Source of the DNA: Lachnospiraceae bacterium AM48-27BH
GTDB lineage: Bacteria; Bacillota; Clostridia; Lachnospirales; Lachnospiraceae
Direction: 5' to 3'
DNA: 64,000 nt
NCBI GenBank assembly: GCA_003478355.1
Contig: QUFC01000013.1
Location: 1-64,000, forward strand
Position 1 is the stretch's first letter. Every line of letters begins with the position of its first letter. Positions 27,351 to 35,509 of this stretch are shown here, in pieces. Under the pieces are notes generated by a model. The model saw only the letters and a list, made by a program, of their open reading frames with translations, ran no database searches and was not told the DNA's origin. The translations under genes were made by a program, and so were the position numbers.

Positions 27351-27381
27351 TTGACAGTGACGTAACGTCATCCTTTATACT
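27351..27381 (+). promoter_or_regulatory. MerR-type promoter and operator before rmlA
   Basis: TTGACA (27351-27356) and TATACT (27376-27381) are 19 bp apart. The spacer contains the dyad TGACGT-A-ACGTCA (27358-27370). A 19-bp spacer with a central dyad is the hallmark of promoters activated by MerR proteins. The leader to rmlA is about 110 nt; it contains TTGCACAATGATCAGTTGCGCAA, an imperfect dyad, and no convincing ORF. Confidence 0.75.
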
Positions 27382-27497
27382 ATCAGTTAGAAGTGAAAAA
27401 TGAAATCAATTTGCATCAGCGTAAAGCATGCAATGCCGGTTGCACAATGATCAGTTGCGCAATCCTGGAAAACATATGATAAACGGAGGTATTCTTT

Positions 27498-28379
27498 ATG
27501 AAAGGTATTATTCTGGCGGGCGGTTCCGGCACAAGACTGTATCCGCTGACTATGGTAACATCCAAACAGCTGCTGCCAATTTACGATAAACCGATGATCT
27601 ATTATCCATTATCGGTGCTGATGAGCGCAGGTATTCGTGAGATCCTGATCATTTCCACACCGGATGACACCCCAAGATTTGAGGCACTGTTAGGTGACGG
27701 ACATCAGTTTGGTATCAGCTTATCTTACGCAGTTCAGCCGTCTCCAGACGGACTGGCTCAGGCGTTCATCATTGGCGAGGAGTTTATCGGGGATGACCAT
27801 GTTGCTATGATCCTTGGCGATAACATTTTCGCAGGACACGGTCTGAAGAAGAGACTGCTGCGGGCTGCGAACAAGCAGGAGGGCGCTACGGTATTTGGTT
27901 ATTATGTAGATGATCCAGAACGTTTTGGTATTGTGGAGTTTGACGCAGACGGACGTGCCATTTCCATCGAAGAAAAGCCGGAGAAACCGAAGTCCAATTA
28001 TTGCGTGACCGGACTGTATTTCTATGACAATAAGGTTGTGGAGTATGCGAAGAGCTTAAAACCATCTGCCCGCGGCGAGTTAGAGATCACAGATTTAAAC
28101 CGGATCTATCTGGAACAGGGCAGACTGGATGTGGAACTGTTAGGACAGGGCTTTACCTGGTTAGATACCGGCACACATGAGTCTCTGGTTGACGCGACCA
28201 ATTTTGTCCGCACTGTAGAGGGACATCAGCATAGAAAGATCGGATGTCTGGAAGAGATCGCTTACTTAAATCACTGGATCACCAAAGATCAGCTTCTGGA
28301 GAACATCCAGCCGCTGAAGAAGAACCAGTATGGCCAGTATCTGATGGACGTATTAGCAGGCAAATTCATTGATAAATAA
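27498..28379 (+). CDS. rmlA: Glucose-1-phosphate thymidylyltransferase
   Basis: A protein of 293 residues, normal for RmlA/RfbA. The nucleotide-binding signature is [14 protein letters not shown], followed by [28 protein letters not shown] and [11 protein letters not shown]. It joins dTTP and glucose-1-phosphate to give dTDP-glucose, the first step of dTDP-L-rhamnose synthesis for cell-wall polysaccharides. CGGAGG precedes the ATG. rmlB follows after 47 bp and rmlD overlaps rmlB, so this is an operon, apparently driven by the MerR-type promoter. Confidence 0.97.
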   Translation: MKGIILAGGSGTRLYPLTMVTSKQLLPIYDKPMIYYPLSVLMSAGIREILIISTPDDTPRFEALLGDGHQFGISLSYAVQPSPDGLAQAFIIGEEFIGDDHVAMILGDNIFAGHGLKKRLLRAANKQEGATVFGYYVDDPERFGIVEFDADGRAISIEEKPEKPKSNYCVTGLYFYDNKVVEYAKSLKPSARGELEITDLNRIYLEQGRLDVELLGQGFTWLDTGTHESLVDATNFVRTVEGHQHRKIGCLEEIAYLNHWITKDQLLENIQPLKKNQYGQYLMDVLAGKFIDK

Positions 28380-28426
28380 TTATGCCGGAGCAGTGCATGA
28401 CAGACATACACAAAGGAGAGTAAATT

Positions 28427-29448
28427 ATGAAGATTTTAGTCACAGGCGGAGCCGGATTCATCGGCGGAAACTTTGTACACCACATGGTAAATAAATACCC
28501 GGATTATCAGATCGTAAACCTGGATCTGTTGACTTACGCAGGTAACTTGGAGACCTTAAAACCGGTTGAGGATAAGCCAAACTACAAGTTCGTGAAAGGC
28601 GACATCGCAGATGAGCCATTTATCATGGATTTATTTGAGAAAGAGAAATTTGATATCGTGGTGAACTTCGCAGCGGAGAGCCACGTAGACCGTTCCATCA
28701 CCGACCCGGGCATTTTCGTGCAGACCAACGTCATGGGAACCAGAGTGCTTCTGGACGCTGCAAGAAATATGGCGTAAAACGTTATCATCAGGTGTCCACG
28801 GACGAAGTGTATGGAGATCTGCCATTAGACCGTCCGGATCTGTTCTTCACTGAGGAGACACCGATCCATACCTCCAGCCCATACAGCTCATCCAAGGCAA
28901 GCGCAGATCTGTTTGTACTGGCTTATTACAGAACCTATGGACTGCCAGTGACCATTTCCAGATGCTCCAACAACTATGGCCCATATCATTTCCCGGAGAA
29001 GCTGATTCCATTGATCATCAGCCGCGCCCTGGCAGACGAGGAACTTCCAGTATATGGAACCGGTGAGAATGTCAGAGACTGGCTGCACGTATCCGATCAC
29101 TGTGAGGCCATTGACTTGATCATCCACAAGGGCAGGGTTGGAGAAGTTTACAATGTGGGCGGACACAACGAGCGCACCAACTTAGAGGTAGTCAAGACCA
29201 TCTTAAGAGCATTAAATAAGCCTGAGAGCCTGATCCGTTTTGTTACCGATCGTCCAGGCCATGACAGACGTTATGCGATCGATCCGACCAAGTTAGAGAC
29301 CGAGCTTGGCTGGAAACCAAAATATACCTTTGATACAGGAATTGAGCAGACCATCGACTGGTATTTAAACAACCGTGAGTGGTGGGAGCACATCATTTCC
29401 GGTGAGTATGCGAATTATTTTGACAAGATGTATGGAGAGAGACTGTAA
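28427..29448 (+). CDS. rmlB: dTDP-glucose 4,6-dehydratase, frameshifted
   Basis: The frames 28427-28777 and 28768-29448 form one enzyme of about 340 residues. The Rossmann motif is [10 protein letters not shown], the active-site segment [10 protein letters not shown] carries the catalytic Asp and Glu, and YSSSKA carries the Tyr-x-x-x-Lys of extended short-chain dehydrogenases. It makes dTDP-4-keto-6-deoxyglucose. The break is at GCAAGAAATATGG (28765-28767): one more A restores [15 protein letters not shown]. The rest is intact, so the loss is more likely a sequence error than decay. The stop overlaps the rmlD start (TAATG). Confidence 0.93.
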
Positions 29449-30287
29449 TGAGAGTTCTGGTAACAGGTGTAAAAGGACAGCTTGGATATGATGTAATGAA
29501 CGAACTGGCGGGAAGAGGCCATGAGGGCATTGGCGTGGATATCCAGGAAATGGATATTACCGATGCAGCTTCTGTGGAGAAGGTCATCACAGAGGCAGCG
29601 CCGGATGCAGTGATCCATTGTGCAGCTTATACAGCCGTAGATGCGGCAGAGGACAACGTGGATCTGTGCCGCCGGGTCAACGCAGGCGGCACAGAGAATA
29701 TCGCCAGAGTCTGCAAAGCGTTAAACTGTAAAATGATGTACATCAGCACGGATTATGTGTTCAACGGCCAGGGAACCAGACCATGGGAACCGGATGATAA
29801 AAGAGAGCCTTTGAATGTCTATGGTCAGACTAAGTATGAGGGTGAACTGGCAGTGGAAACGCTGGAGAAGTTCTTCCTTGTCCGTATTGCGTGGGTATTT
29901 GGCGTGAATGGCAAGAATTTCATCAAAACCATGTTGAATCTTGGTAAGACCAGAGATCATCTGACGGTTGTGGCGGACCAGATCGGTTCTCCGACCTATA
30001 CTTATGATCTGGCACGACTGCTGGTGGACATGATCGAGACAGACAAATATGGCCGTTATCATGCGACGAACGAGGGACTGTGCAGCTGGTATGAGTTTGC
30101 CTGTGAGATCTTTAAGCAGGCGGGCATGAACGTAACCGTCAGCCCGGTCACCAGTGATCAGTATCCGGCGAAAGCGAAACGTCCGATGAACAGCCGGATG
30201 GATAAGTCCAAGTTAGACGAGATGGGATTTAAGCGTCTTCCTTCCTGGCAGGATGCATTAGGAAGATATCTGAAGGAAATCCAATAG
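29448..30287 (+). CDS. rmlD: dTDP-4-dehydrorhamnose reductase
   Basis: A protein of 279 residues. VLVTGVKGQLGYDVMNEL is the NAD(P)-binding motif, STDYVFNG and YGQTKYEGE are the RmlD active-site segments, and VADQIGSPTYTYDLA is also typical. It performs the last reduction to dTDP-L-rhamnose. The 3,5-epimerase RmlC, which acts between RmlB and RmlD, is not encoded next to them. The gene ends before a bidirectional terminator shared with the convergent transporter genes. Confidence 0.96.
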   Translation: MRVLVTGVKGQLGYDVMNELAGRGHEGIGVDIQEMDITDAASVEKVITEAAPDAVIHCAAYTAVDAAEDNVDLCRRVNAGGTENIARVCKALNCKMMYISTDYVFNGQGTRPWEPDDKREPLNVYGQTKYEGELAVETLEKFFLVRIAWVFGVNGKNFIKTMLNLGKTRDHLTVVADQIGSPTYTYDLARLLVDMIETDKYGRYHATNEGLCSWYEFACEIFKQAGMNVTVSPVTSDQYPAKAKRPMNSRMDKSKLDEMGFKRLPSWQDALGRYLKEIQ

Positions 30288-30312
30288 GTTTGAAAGCAAA
30301 AATGACACCAGA

Positions 30313-30346
30313 AAAGGGCTGCCCTGGCTAAAAGGGCAGCCTTTTT
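30313..30346. terminator. Bidirectional terminator, rmlD and permease
   Basis: AAAGGGCTGCCCT (30313-30325) pairs with AGGGCAGCCTTTT (30333-30345) over a short loop; T-runs follow on both strands. On the minus strand the stem also encodes the last residues (LPF and stop) of the permease gene. Confidence 0.85.
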
Positions 30347-31125
30347 TCGATCCATGCGATCCCCTGGTAAAGACAGGTGGAGAGCAGGCACAGAATCACA
30401 ATGGACATAACCAGTAAATCCATCTTAAAAACCTGGGAAGCGTAAATGATCAGGTATCCAAGCCCGGCATTGGCACACAGGAATTCACCGATGATCACTC
30501 CGACCAGACATAGCCCGATGTTCACCTTCATGGTGCTGATGAGAAGGGGGATGGAGGACGGAAGCAGAACTTTTGTGAGAACATCCTTTTTGGAGCCGCC
30601 CAGGGAGCGGATCAGGCGGATCAGATCCGGGTCTGTCTGGGTGAATCCTGTATACAAGGTCAAAATAGAGCCAAATACCGCCACTGAAACCGCAGCCAGA
30701 ATGATCGTATGCATATGGCTGCCGAGCCAGACGATAAGCAGGGGCGCCAGAGCAGATTTTGGAAGGCTGTTTAACATGACCAGGTAAGGTTCTGCGATCT
30801 GGGATGCAGTGCGGTTTGCCCACAGAAGGACTGCCAGGGTGACGGAAATCAGGACAGTCAGAAAGAAGCTGATCAGGGTTTCATATAAAGTGATTCCGAT
30901 ATGGAGAAAAATACTTTTGTCCATCGCCATAGTATAAAAACAGAGAACGATCCGGGATGGGCTGCTGAAAATAAACGAGTCGATCACCCCCAGATCTGCG
31001 GAGAGCTCCCAGAGCCCGGCAAACAGGAAAAACACCAGAAAACGGGCGCTTCCCACCAGAAGATGGTGGCGTTTTTCATTTTTTAAGAAACGTTCCTGGG
31101 CTTTGGAGGGACGGGATTCAGTCAT
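30328..31125 (-). CDS. ABC transporter permease, NitT/TauT/Ssu type
   Basis: A protein of 265 residues with about six hydrophobic spans and the cytoplasmic EAA loop (IRLIRSLGGSKKDVLTKVLLPSSIP) that docks on the ATPase. The N-terminus WELSADLGVIDSFIFSSPS and VMLNSLPKSALAPLLIVW match permeases for nitrate, sulfonate, taurine or thiamine precursors. I chose the ATG at 31125, which follows AGGAGAT and overlaps the ATPase gene by 8 bp. No substrate-binding protein is encoded here, so the substrate is unknown. The last codons form part of the terminator. Confidence 0.88.
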   Translation of the reverse strand: MTESRPSKAQERFLKNEKRHHLLVGSARFLVFFLFAGLWELSADLGVIDSFIFSSPSRIVLCFYTMAMDKSIFLHIGITLYETLISFFLTVLISVTLAVLLWANRTASQIAEPYLVMLNSLPKSALAPLLIVWLGSHMHTIILAAVSVAVFGSILTLYTGFTQTDPDLIRLIRSLGGSKKDVLTKVLLPSSIPLLISTMKVNIGLCLVGVIIGEFLCANAGLGYLIIYASQVFKMDLLVMSIVILCLLSTCLYQGIAWIEKRLPF

Positions 31126-31885
31126 GTTCTTTGATCTCCTTCCATAACTGATTGAAATAAACAGAAAAATCCGGTGCATTGCGCCGGGCTAATGGACGGT
31201 CATACGGTTGGTTAAACTGGATTTTCATGATTCCGGTTACATGACCGGGCCGGCTTCCAAGAATCAGGATACGGTCTGCCACAGAGATGGCTTCGGATAG
31301 GTCATGGGTCACTAAAATTGCTGTTTTGCCACGGGTCCGTATGATGGAACTGATGTCATCACAGACCTCCAGCCGGGTCTGGTAATCCAGGGCGGAGAAG
31401 GGTTCGTCAAGCAGCAGAATATCCGGTTTTAAGGCCATGGTACGGATCAGGGCGGCCCGCTGCCGCATACCACCGGAAAGCTCAGAAGGTCTTGAGGCGG
31501 AAAACTGCTCTAAACCATAGGTTTTCAGCATAGAAAGTAAGTCCTTTTTATCATCGGGCGAAACATTTCCATGGATCTCAAGACCCAGGGCTGTGTTGGA
31601 GAGAATGGAACGCCATTCGAAAAGATGGTCTTTCTGCAGCATGTAGCCGATGACGGCGGGAGAATCTCTCCGGTCAATTCCATCAATAACGATGGAGCCT
31701 TCTTCCGGTGTCAGAAGCCCGCATAAAAGAGACAGCAAGGTGGATTTTCCGCAGCCGGATGGGCCGACAACTGCAAGAAATTCTCCATCCGCCACATCAA
31801 AGGAAATATGGGAGAGGGCTTTGGTCTCACCACTATGTGAATGGTAGGAATAGCTTAAATTCCTGACCTGAAGCTTTGGGGTCAC
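31118..31885 (-). CDS. ABC transporter ATP-binding protein, NitT/TauT/Ssu type
   Basis: A protein of 255 residues from the GTG at 31885. An ATG two codons earlier sits only 1 bp after GGAGG, so the GTG has the better spacing. Walker A is GPSGCGKST, the signature is LSGGMRQRAALIR, Walker B is ILLLDEPFSALD, and the H-loop is VTHDLSEA. It powers the permease encoded downstream, with overlapping genes. The upstream region has an inverted pair TGTAC...GTACA (31940-31960) that may be an operator. Confidence 0.9.
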   Translation of the reverse strand: MTPKLQVRNLSYSYHSHSGETKALSHISFDVADGEFLAVVGPSGCGKSTLLSLLCGLLTPEEGSIVIDGIDRRDSPAVIGYMLQKDHLFEWRSILSNTALGLEIHGNVSPDDKKDLLSMLKTYGLEQFSASRPSELSGGMRQRAALIRTMALKPDILLLDEPFSALDYQTRLEVCDDISSIIRTRGKTAILVTHDLSEAISVADRILILGSRPGHVTGIMKIQFNQPYDRPLARRNAPDFSVYFNQLWKEIKEHD

Positions 31886-32286
31886 AAGCATACCTCCACG
31901 ACAGAAGTTACTATAACATATGAAAGAGCAGGAAAATGGTGTACGGTACGTTACTGTACATGACAGGCATAAAAAAGGTGGCGTAAAAAGTTCCCAACAG
32001 GGCTTTCCAGAACGAAAAACATATGCTATACTGATACCCGTAATGATTTTCTGAATTCAGGAATTTCTAGCTTCAGACATTCGTCAAAGAATTCCCAGAT
32101 TAGACATATTACAATTCATCCCCTTAACAATTGAATAAGAATCCTGTCATAATTTTGCGAACGTTTTTTGACATGTCCAAAGCTTGCCTTTCATACATTT
32201 TATACTAGCAATCGGAGTAACTGTTCAGACAATCGGAATAGTTGCGGATAAGCTAACTTAAAAAAGAATGGAAGAGGAGAAATACT
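31886..32286. other. Divergent intergenic region
   Basis: No gene seen. An extended -10 TGCTATACT at 32025-32032 could drive rightward transcription. TTGACA at 32168 and TATACT at 32201 are 27 bp apart and do not form a normal promoter pair. The dyad TGTACGGTACGTTACTGTACA (31940-31960) lies on the transporter side. AGAGGAGA just before 32287 is the ribosome binding site of the SSB-like gene. Confidence 0.5.
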
Positions 32287-32925
32287 ATGTCAGAAAAAAC
32301 TATTGAAAACAACAAGGTAAGTGTCATTGGAAAGATCGTTTCAGATTTCACATTCAGCCACGAAGTGTTTGGCGAGGGGTTTTATCTGGTGGATCTGGAA
32401 GTCAACCGTTTAAGCGATCAGGCAGATGTGATACCGCTTATGGTTTCAGAACGTCTGGTTGATGTTACAGAAAATTATCAGGGCTGTACCGTAGAGGCTA
32501 TTGGGCAGTTTCGTTCTTACAACCGGCATGAAGGCTCCAGAAACCGGCTGGTGCTTTCTGTATTTGTCCGGGAGATCCATTTTATGGAGGAATTTACAGA
32601 TTATACCAAGACGAATCAGATCTTTCTGGACGGCTATATCTGCAAGACTCCAATCTACCGGAAAACTCCTCTTGGAAGGGAAATTGCGGATATCCTGCTG
32701 GCGGTAAACCGTCCGTATGGCAAATCCGATTACATACCATGTATCGCCTGGGGCAGAAATGCCAGATATGCGTCTAATTTCCAGGTCGGCACCAGAGTCT
32801 GCATCTGGGGAAGAGTCCAGAGCCGGGAGTATACAAAGAAGATCAGCGAGTCGGAATGTGAGAAGCGGGTGGCTTATGAAGTATCCGTCAGCAAGCTGGA
32901 ATGTGTCGAACAGATAGTCAGATGA
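32287..32925 (+). CDS. SSB-like protein with two OB-fold units
   Basis: A protein of 212 residues. Two similar halves are visible. The first runs from NNKVSVIGKIVSDFTFSHE to VLSVFVREIHFME, and the second from NQIFLDGYICKTPIYRKTP to YEVSVSKLECVE. In the second half REIADILLAVNRPYGKSDYI and PCIAWGRNARYA match the single-stranded DNA-binding protein core. It lacks the acidic C-terminal tip (DDDIPF-like) by which SSB recruits partners, so it is not the main replicative SSB. A role in binding single-stranded DNA is likely; the exact function is unknown. The gene stands alone, followed by a 131-bp repeat. Confidence 0.75.
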   Translation: MSEKTIENNKVSVIGKIVSDFTFSHEVFGEGFYLVDLEVNRLSDQADVIPLMVSERLVDVTENYQGCTVEAIGQFRSYNRHEGSRNRLVLSVFVREIHFMEEFTDYTKTNQIFLDGYICKTPIYRKTPLGREIADILLAVNRPYGKSDYIPCIAWGRNARYASNFQVGTRVCIWGRVQSREYTKKISESECEKRVAYEVSVSKLECVEQIVR

Positions 32926-32947
32926 CCTCGAAAATGAAGAATCACGG

Positions 32948-33078
32948 TAACGATTCAGTAGGTCTGCGCACATGCTGCGCTGACCGTAAGAACACATAGG
33001 TTAGAAAGCAAAAATCCCATCAGCGAAGCTGATCTGGAATGGATTTTTGCTCGTAACTATGAAGGTACTGAATAGTTG
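32948..33078. repeat. 131-bp palindromic intergenic repeat, copy 2
   Basis: It has the same length and module order as the copy at 25902: TAACGATTCAGTA (32948-32960), GCGCACATGCTGCGC, GTAAGAACACATAGG, the hairpin GCAAAAATCC...GGATTTTTGC with ATCAGCGAAGCTGAT, and TACTGAATAGTTG (33066-33078). It lies 22 bp after the SSB-like gene. Confidence 0.9.
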
Positions 33079-33179
33079 CGAATTACATGAATGGAAGCAG
33101 ATAAAGAAGGGCAGAGACAGAGGAAAAACGTAAGCAAATGAATTCCTATCGCCTATCAGCGGAATAGAGTAAAACGTAT

Positions 33180-33261
33180 AAAACCCTTTGAATCCGTGCA
33201 GACTAATTCTGTACAGGTTCAAAGGGTTTTTATTTATGTCATAGGAAACTTCGTCCTATGA
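33180..33261 (+). terminator. Terminator and second hairpin before ldh
   Basis: AAAACCCTTTGAA (33180-33192) pairs with TTCAAAGGGTTTT at about 33218-33230, with a partly paired middle and a T-run after it. It ends transcription from the SSB side. TCATAGGA/TCCTATGA (about 33239-33261) forms a further hairpin, followed by a small CTCCGC/GCGGAG dyad just before the ldh ribosome binding site. Confidence 0.7.
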
Positions 33262-33322
33262 CACAAAAATCGCTCCGCGGGATCACACTACGGCGGAGTG
33301 AAAGAGACAGGAGGCACAGTGC

Positions 33323-34285
33323 ATGGGACAGGTGAATTTACGGAAAGTAGCAATGATCGGCTGCGGGTATGTGGGATCGGCTGCAGCGTTTGCTTTGATG
33401 CAGAACCGGCTGTTTGCGGAGATCGTGTTGATCGATGTGGATCAGGAGAAGGCAGAGGGAGAAGCTATGGATATCGGCCATGGGATTCCGCTGGTGGGAA
33501 ATATGAAGATTTACGCAGGCAGCTATGATGATATTGCGGACGCGGCGATCATTGTGATCACGGCGGGAGCGGGACAGAAGCCTGGGGAGACCAGATTGGA
33601 TCTGGTGCACCGGAATGTCAGTATTTACCAGAAGATCATTCCAGAGATTACAAAACGAAACTGTCAGGGAATTTTGCTTGTGGTGTCCAATCCAGTGGAT
33701 ATCCTGACGTATGTAACGGTGAAATTATCCGGATTTCCAGAGAATCGGGTGATCGGATCAGGAACAGTTCTGGATACTGCCCGGTTAAAGTATCAGGTGG
33801 GAGAACATCTGGCTGTGGACAGTAAGAGTGTTCATGCATTTATCATTGGCGAGCATGGAGACAGTGAAATTGCTGTATGGAGCAGCGCCAATATCTCCGG
33901 CGTTCCGTTAGACGATTTCTGTGAGATGCGGGGGCAATGGAACCACGATAAGATCCAGGAAAATATCGCAGAAACCGTGAAACGGAGCGCCTACGAGATC
34001 ATTGAACGAAAACAGGCCACCTATTACGGTGTTGCCATGACCATCAAGCGGATCTGCGAGGTGATCATCAGGGATGAGAAATCCATTCTGCCAGTTTCTA
34101 CGATGATGCATGGAGAATTTGGAATCGATGATGTGGCTTTAAGTATGCCGTCCATTGTGGGGGCGGACGGATTTGAAGTGCGGGTGCCGATTTCCCTGAA
34201 TGAGGAAGAATGCAAAAATCTGCGGAAGTCCGCTCAGACTTTAAAAGAAATCCTAAAACAATGTGACCAGATTGCGATAGAGTAA
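33323..34285 (+). CDS. ldh: L-lactate dehydrogenase
   Basis: A protein of 320 residues. The Rossmann motif is VAMIGCGYVGSAAAFAL, the NAD-specific Asp is in VLIDVD, the substrate loop is GQKPGETRLDL, and the catalytic His is in IIGEHGDSE. VVSNPVDILTYV is the conserved nucleotide-site segment. It reduces pyruvate to L-lactate with NADH, recycling NAD during fermentation. CAGGAGG precedes the ATG. The gene is monocistronic between two terminators. Confidence 0.95.
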   Translation: MGQVNLRKVAMIGCGYVGSAAAFALMQNRLFAEIVLIDVDQEKAEGEAMDIGHGIPLVGNMKIYAGSYDDIADAAIIVITAGAGQKPGETRLDLVHRNVSIYQKIIPEITKRNCQGILLVVSNPVDILTYVTVKLSGFPENRVIGSGTVLDTARLKYQVGEHLAVDSKSVHAFIIGEHGDSEIAVWSSANISGVPLDDFCEMRGQWNHDKIQENIAETVKRSAYEIIERKQATYYGVAMTIKRICEVIIRDEKSILPVSTMMHGEFGIDDVALSMPSIVGADGFEVRVPISLNEEECKNLRKSAQTLKEILKQCDQIAIE

Positions 34286-34304
34286 AATAGTCAATAAAAC
34301 AAAA

Positions 34305-34345
34305 AGGAAGGAACCGATTCCAATAGAAAACGATTCCTTCCTAAT
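34305..34345. terminator. Bidirectional terminator between ldh and the LysR gene
   Basis: AGGAAGGAACCGATT (34305-34319) pairs imperfectly with AACGATTCCTTCCT (34329-34342), with A- and T-rich flanks on both sides. It lies between convergent genes. Confidence 0.65.
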
Positions 34346-34346
34346 T

Positions 34347-35309
34347 TTACCGAAACGGCGAGTCTTTCGGAACAGGATAGCTCCATGGACACAAATTCTG
34401 CTGCACGTATTGCTCCATCAAATGAATCAGAATCTCTGCGGAAAGCGGCAGCGTTTTCCCCTTCTTGTAAACAGCGCAGAAGGTTGTATAAAGAGGCTTT
34501 TCCAGAATGGAGTAAATGTTCAGTTCTGGAAGATGTGGGAATTCTGCCAGGTAGGTGGACTGGGTAAAGCCAACACCGAATCCGTTAGCTGCCAGACCAG
34601 CCATGGTATTCAGTCGCTGAACCGTAAAAATATTACAAGGCCAGAAACCAACGGTGTCCAGAACTTGTTTACTGTTTTTGTAGATGGACTGCCACTCATG
34701 AGCCATAAGAAAACGATCCTCCTTAAAAAGTGATAGGTCAATCCATGGGAAATTAAATCCTGGACGTTTTTGGGCGTATTTTCCCATGGGATGATTAGCG
34801 CCGGTAAAGAAAACAACCTCGTCCTGGAAAAATGGATAATATACAAATTCTTTTTTGGGTGTGGAGCAGGAACATAAGAATATGTCCAGTTGATCTTCAA
34901 GGAGCATCTTTTCCAGATTCTGATAAAAGTCTTCTTTCCAGATAATCTTTAAACGTTCACAGGAATTTTCTAACCGAGGAAGAAGGTAAGGAGCCATACT
35001 GGCGGAACGGATGGACTGGATACCAACCTGGAGCCGCTCGCTTCGACCGTTAATCAGTTCTGAAATTTCAGAATCAAAGGTTTCTTTCATGGCAAGCATT
35101 TTTTTTGCCTGTTCTACATAGAGTTCTCCTGCATAGGTCAAGGTAAATTGTTTGCCGATTCGATCAAATAGCTGAATTCCAAGCTGCTTTTCCAGATTGC
35201 TGATATAGAGGCTTAAGGCAGGCTGAGAGATGAATAATAGCTGTGCGGCTTTTGATAAGCTTCCGGTTTGTGCCAGAGTGCAGACATATAGCTGTTCTTT
35301 TAAGTTCAT
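34347..35309 (-). CDS. LysR-family transcriptional regulator
   Basis: A protein of 320 residues from the ATG at 35309, which follows GGAG; longer starts have no ribosome binding site and add residues not seen in LysR proteins. The N-terminal winged helix is MNLKEQLYVCTLAQTGSLSKAAQLLFISQPALS, followed by a linker helix and the two-lobed effector domain. It diverges from the peptide-transport operon, with about 200 bp between the start codons. LysR proteins usually control the divergent neighbour, so it probably regulates peptide uptake in response to a small molecule. Confidence 0.9.
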   Translation of the reverse strand: MNLKEQLYVCTLAQTGSLSKAAQLLFISQPALSLYISNLEKQLGIQLFDRIGKQFTLTYAGELYVEQAKKMLAMKETFDSEISELINGRSERLQVGIQSIRSASMAPYLLPRLENSCERLKIIWKEDFYQNLEKMLLEDQLDIFLCSCSTPKKEFVYYPFFQDEVVFFTGANHPMGKYAQKRPGFNFPWIDLSLFKEDRFLMAHEWQSIYKNSKQVLDTVGFWPCNIFTVQRLNTMAGLAANGFGVGFTQSTYLAEFPHLPELNIYSILEKPLYTTFCAVYKKGKTLPLSAEILIHLMEQYVQQNLCPWSYPVPKDSPFR

Positions 35310-35509
35310 AAAAATCTCCTTCATAGATAAAAGTGGTGGTACAGGAAAGACAGATGTTTTTCTATATAAGTACATCATACCATAATCATAAGAAAAACAA
35401 AATATTTTCATAGGAAAAATAAACTTTACAAATAATCAGACAACATATAAAATCTAGTTAATAATAACAAGGGTTATTGAGAGATTGCTGATTAAAAGGA
35501 GGATGACCT
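35310..35509. promoter_or_regulatory. Divergent control region, LysR gene and peptide operon
   Basis: TTTACA (35425-35430) and TATAAA (35446-35451) may form a rightward promoter with a short 15-bp spacer. Downstream lies a perfect dyad AATAAC-AAGG-GTTATT (35463-35478) of the size of a LysR or other dimer site. AAAGGAGG at 35495-35502 is the ribosome binding site of the next gene. Confidence 0.5.

Noticed and set aside
32168..32206. TTGACA and TATACT before the SSB-like gene as a promoter
   Set aside because: The spacing of 27 bp is far too long for a sigma-A promoter.
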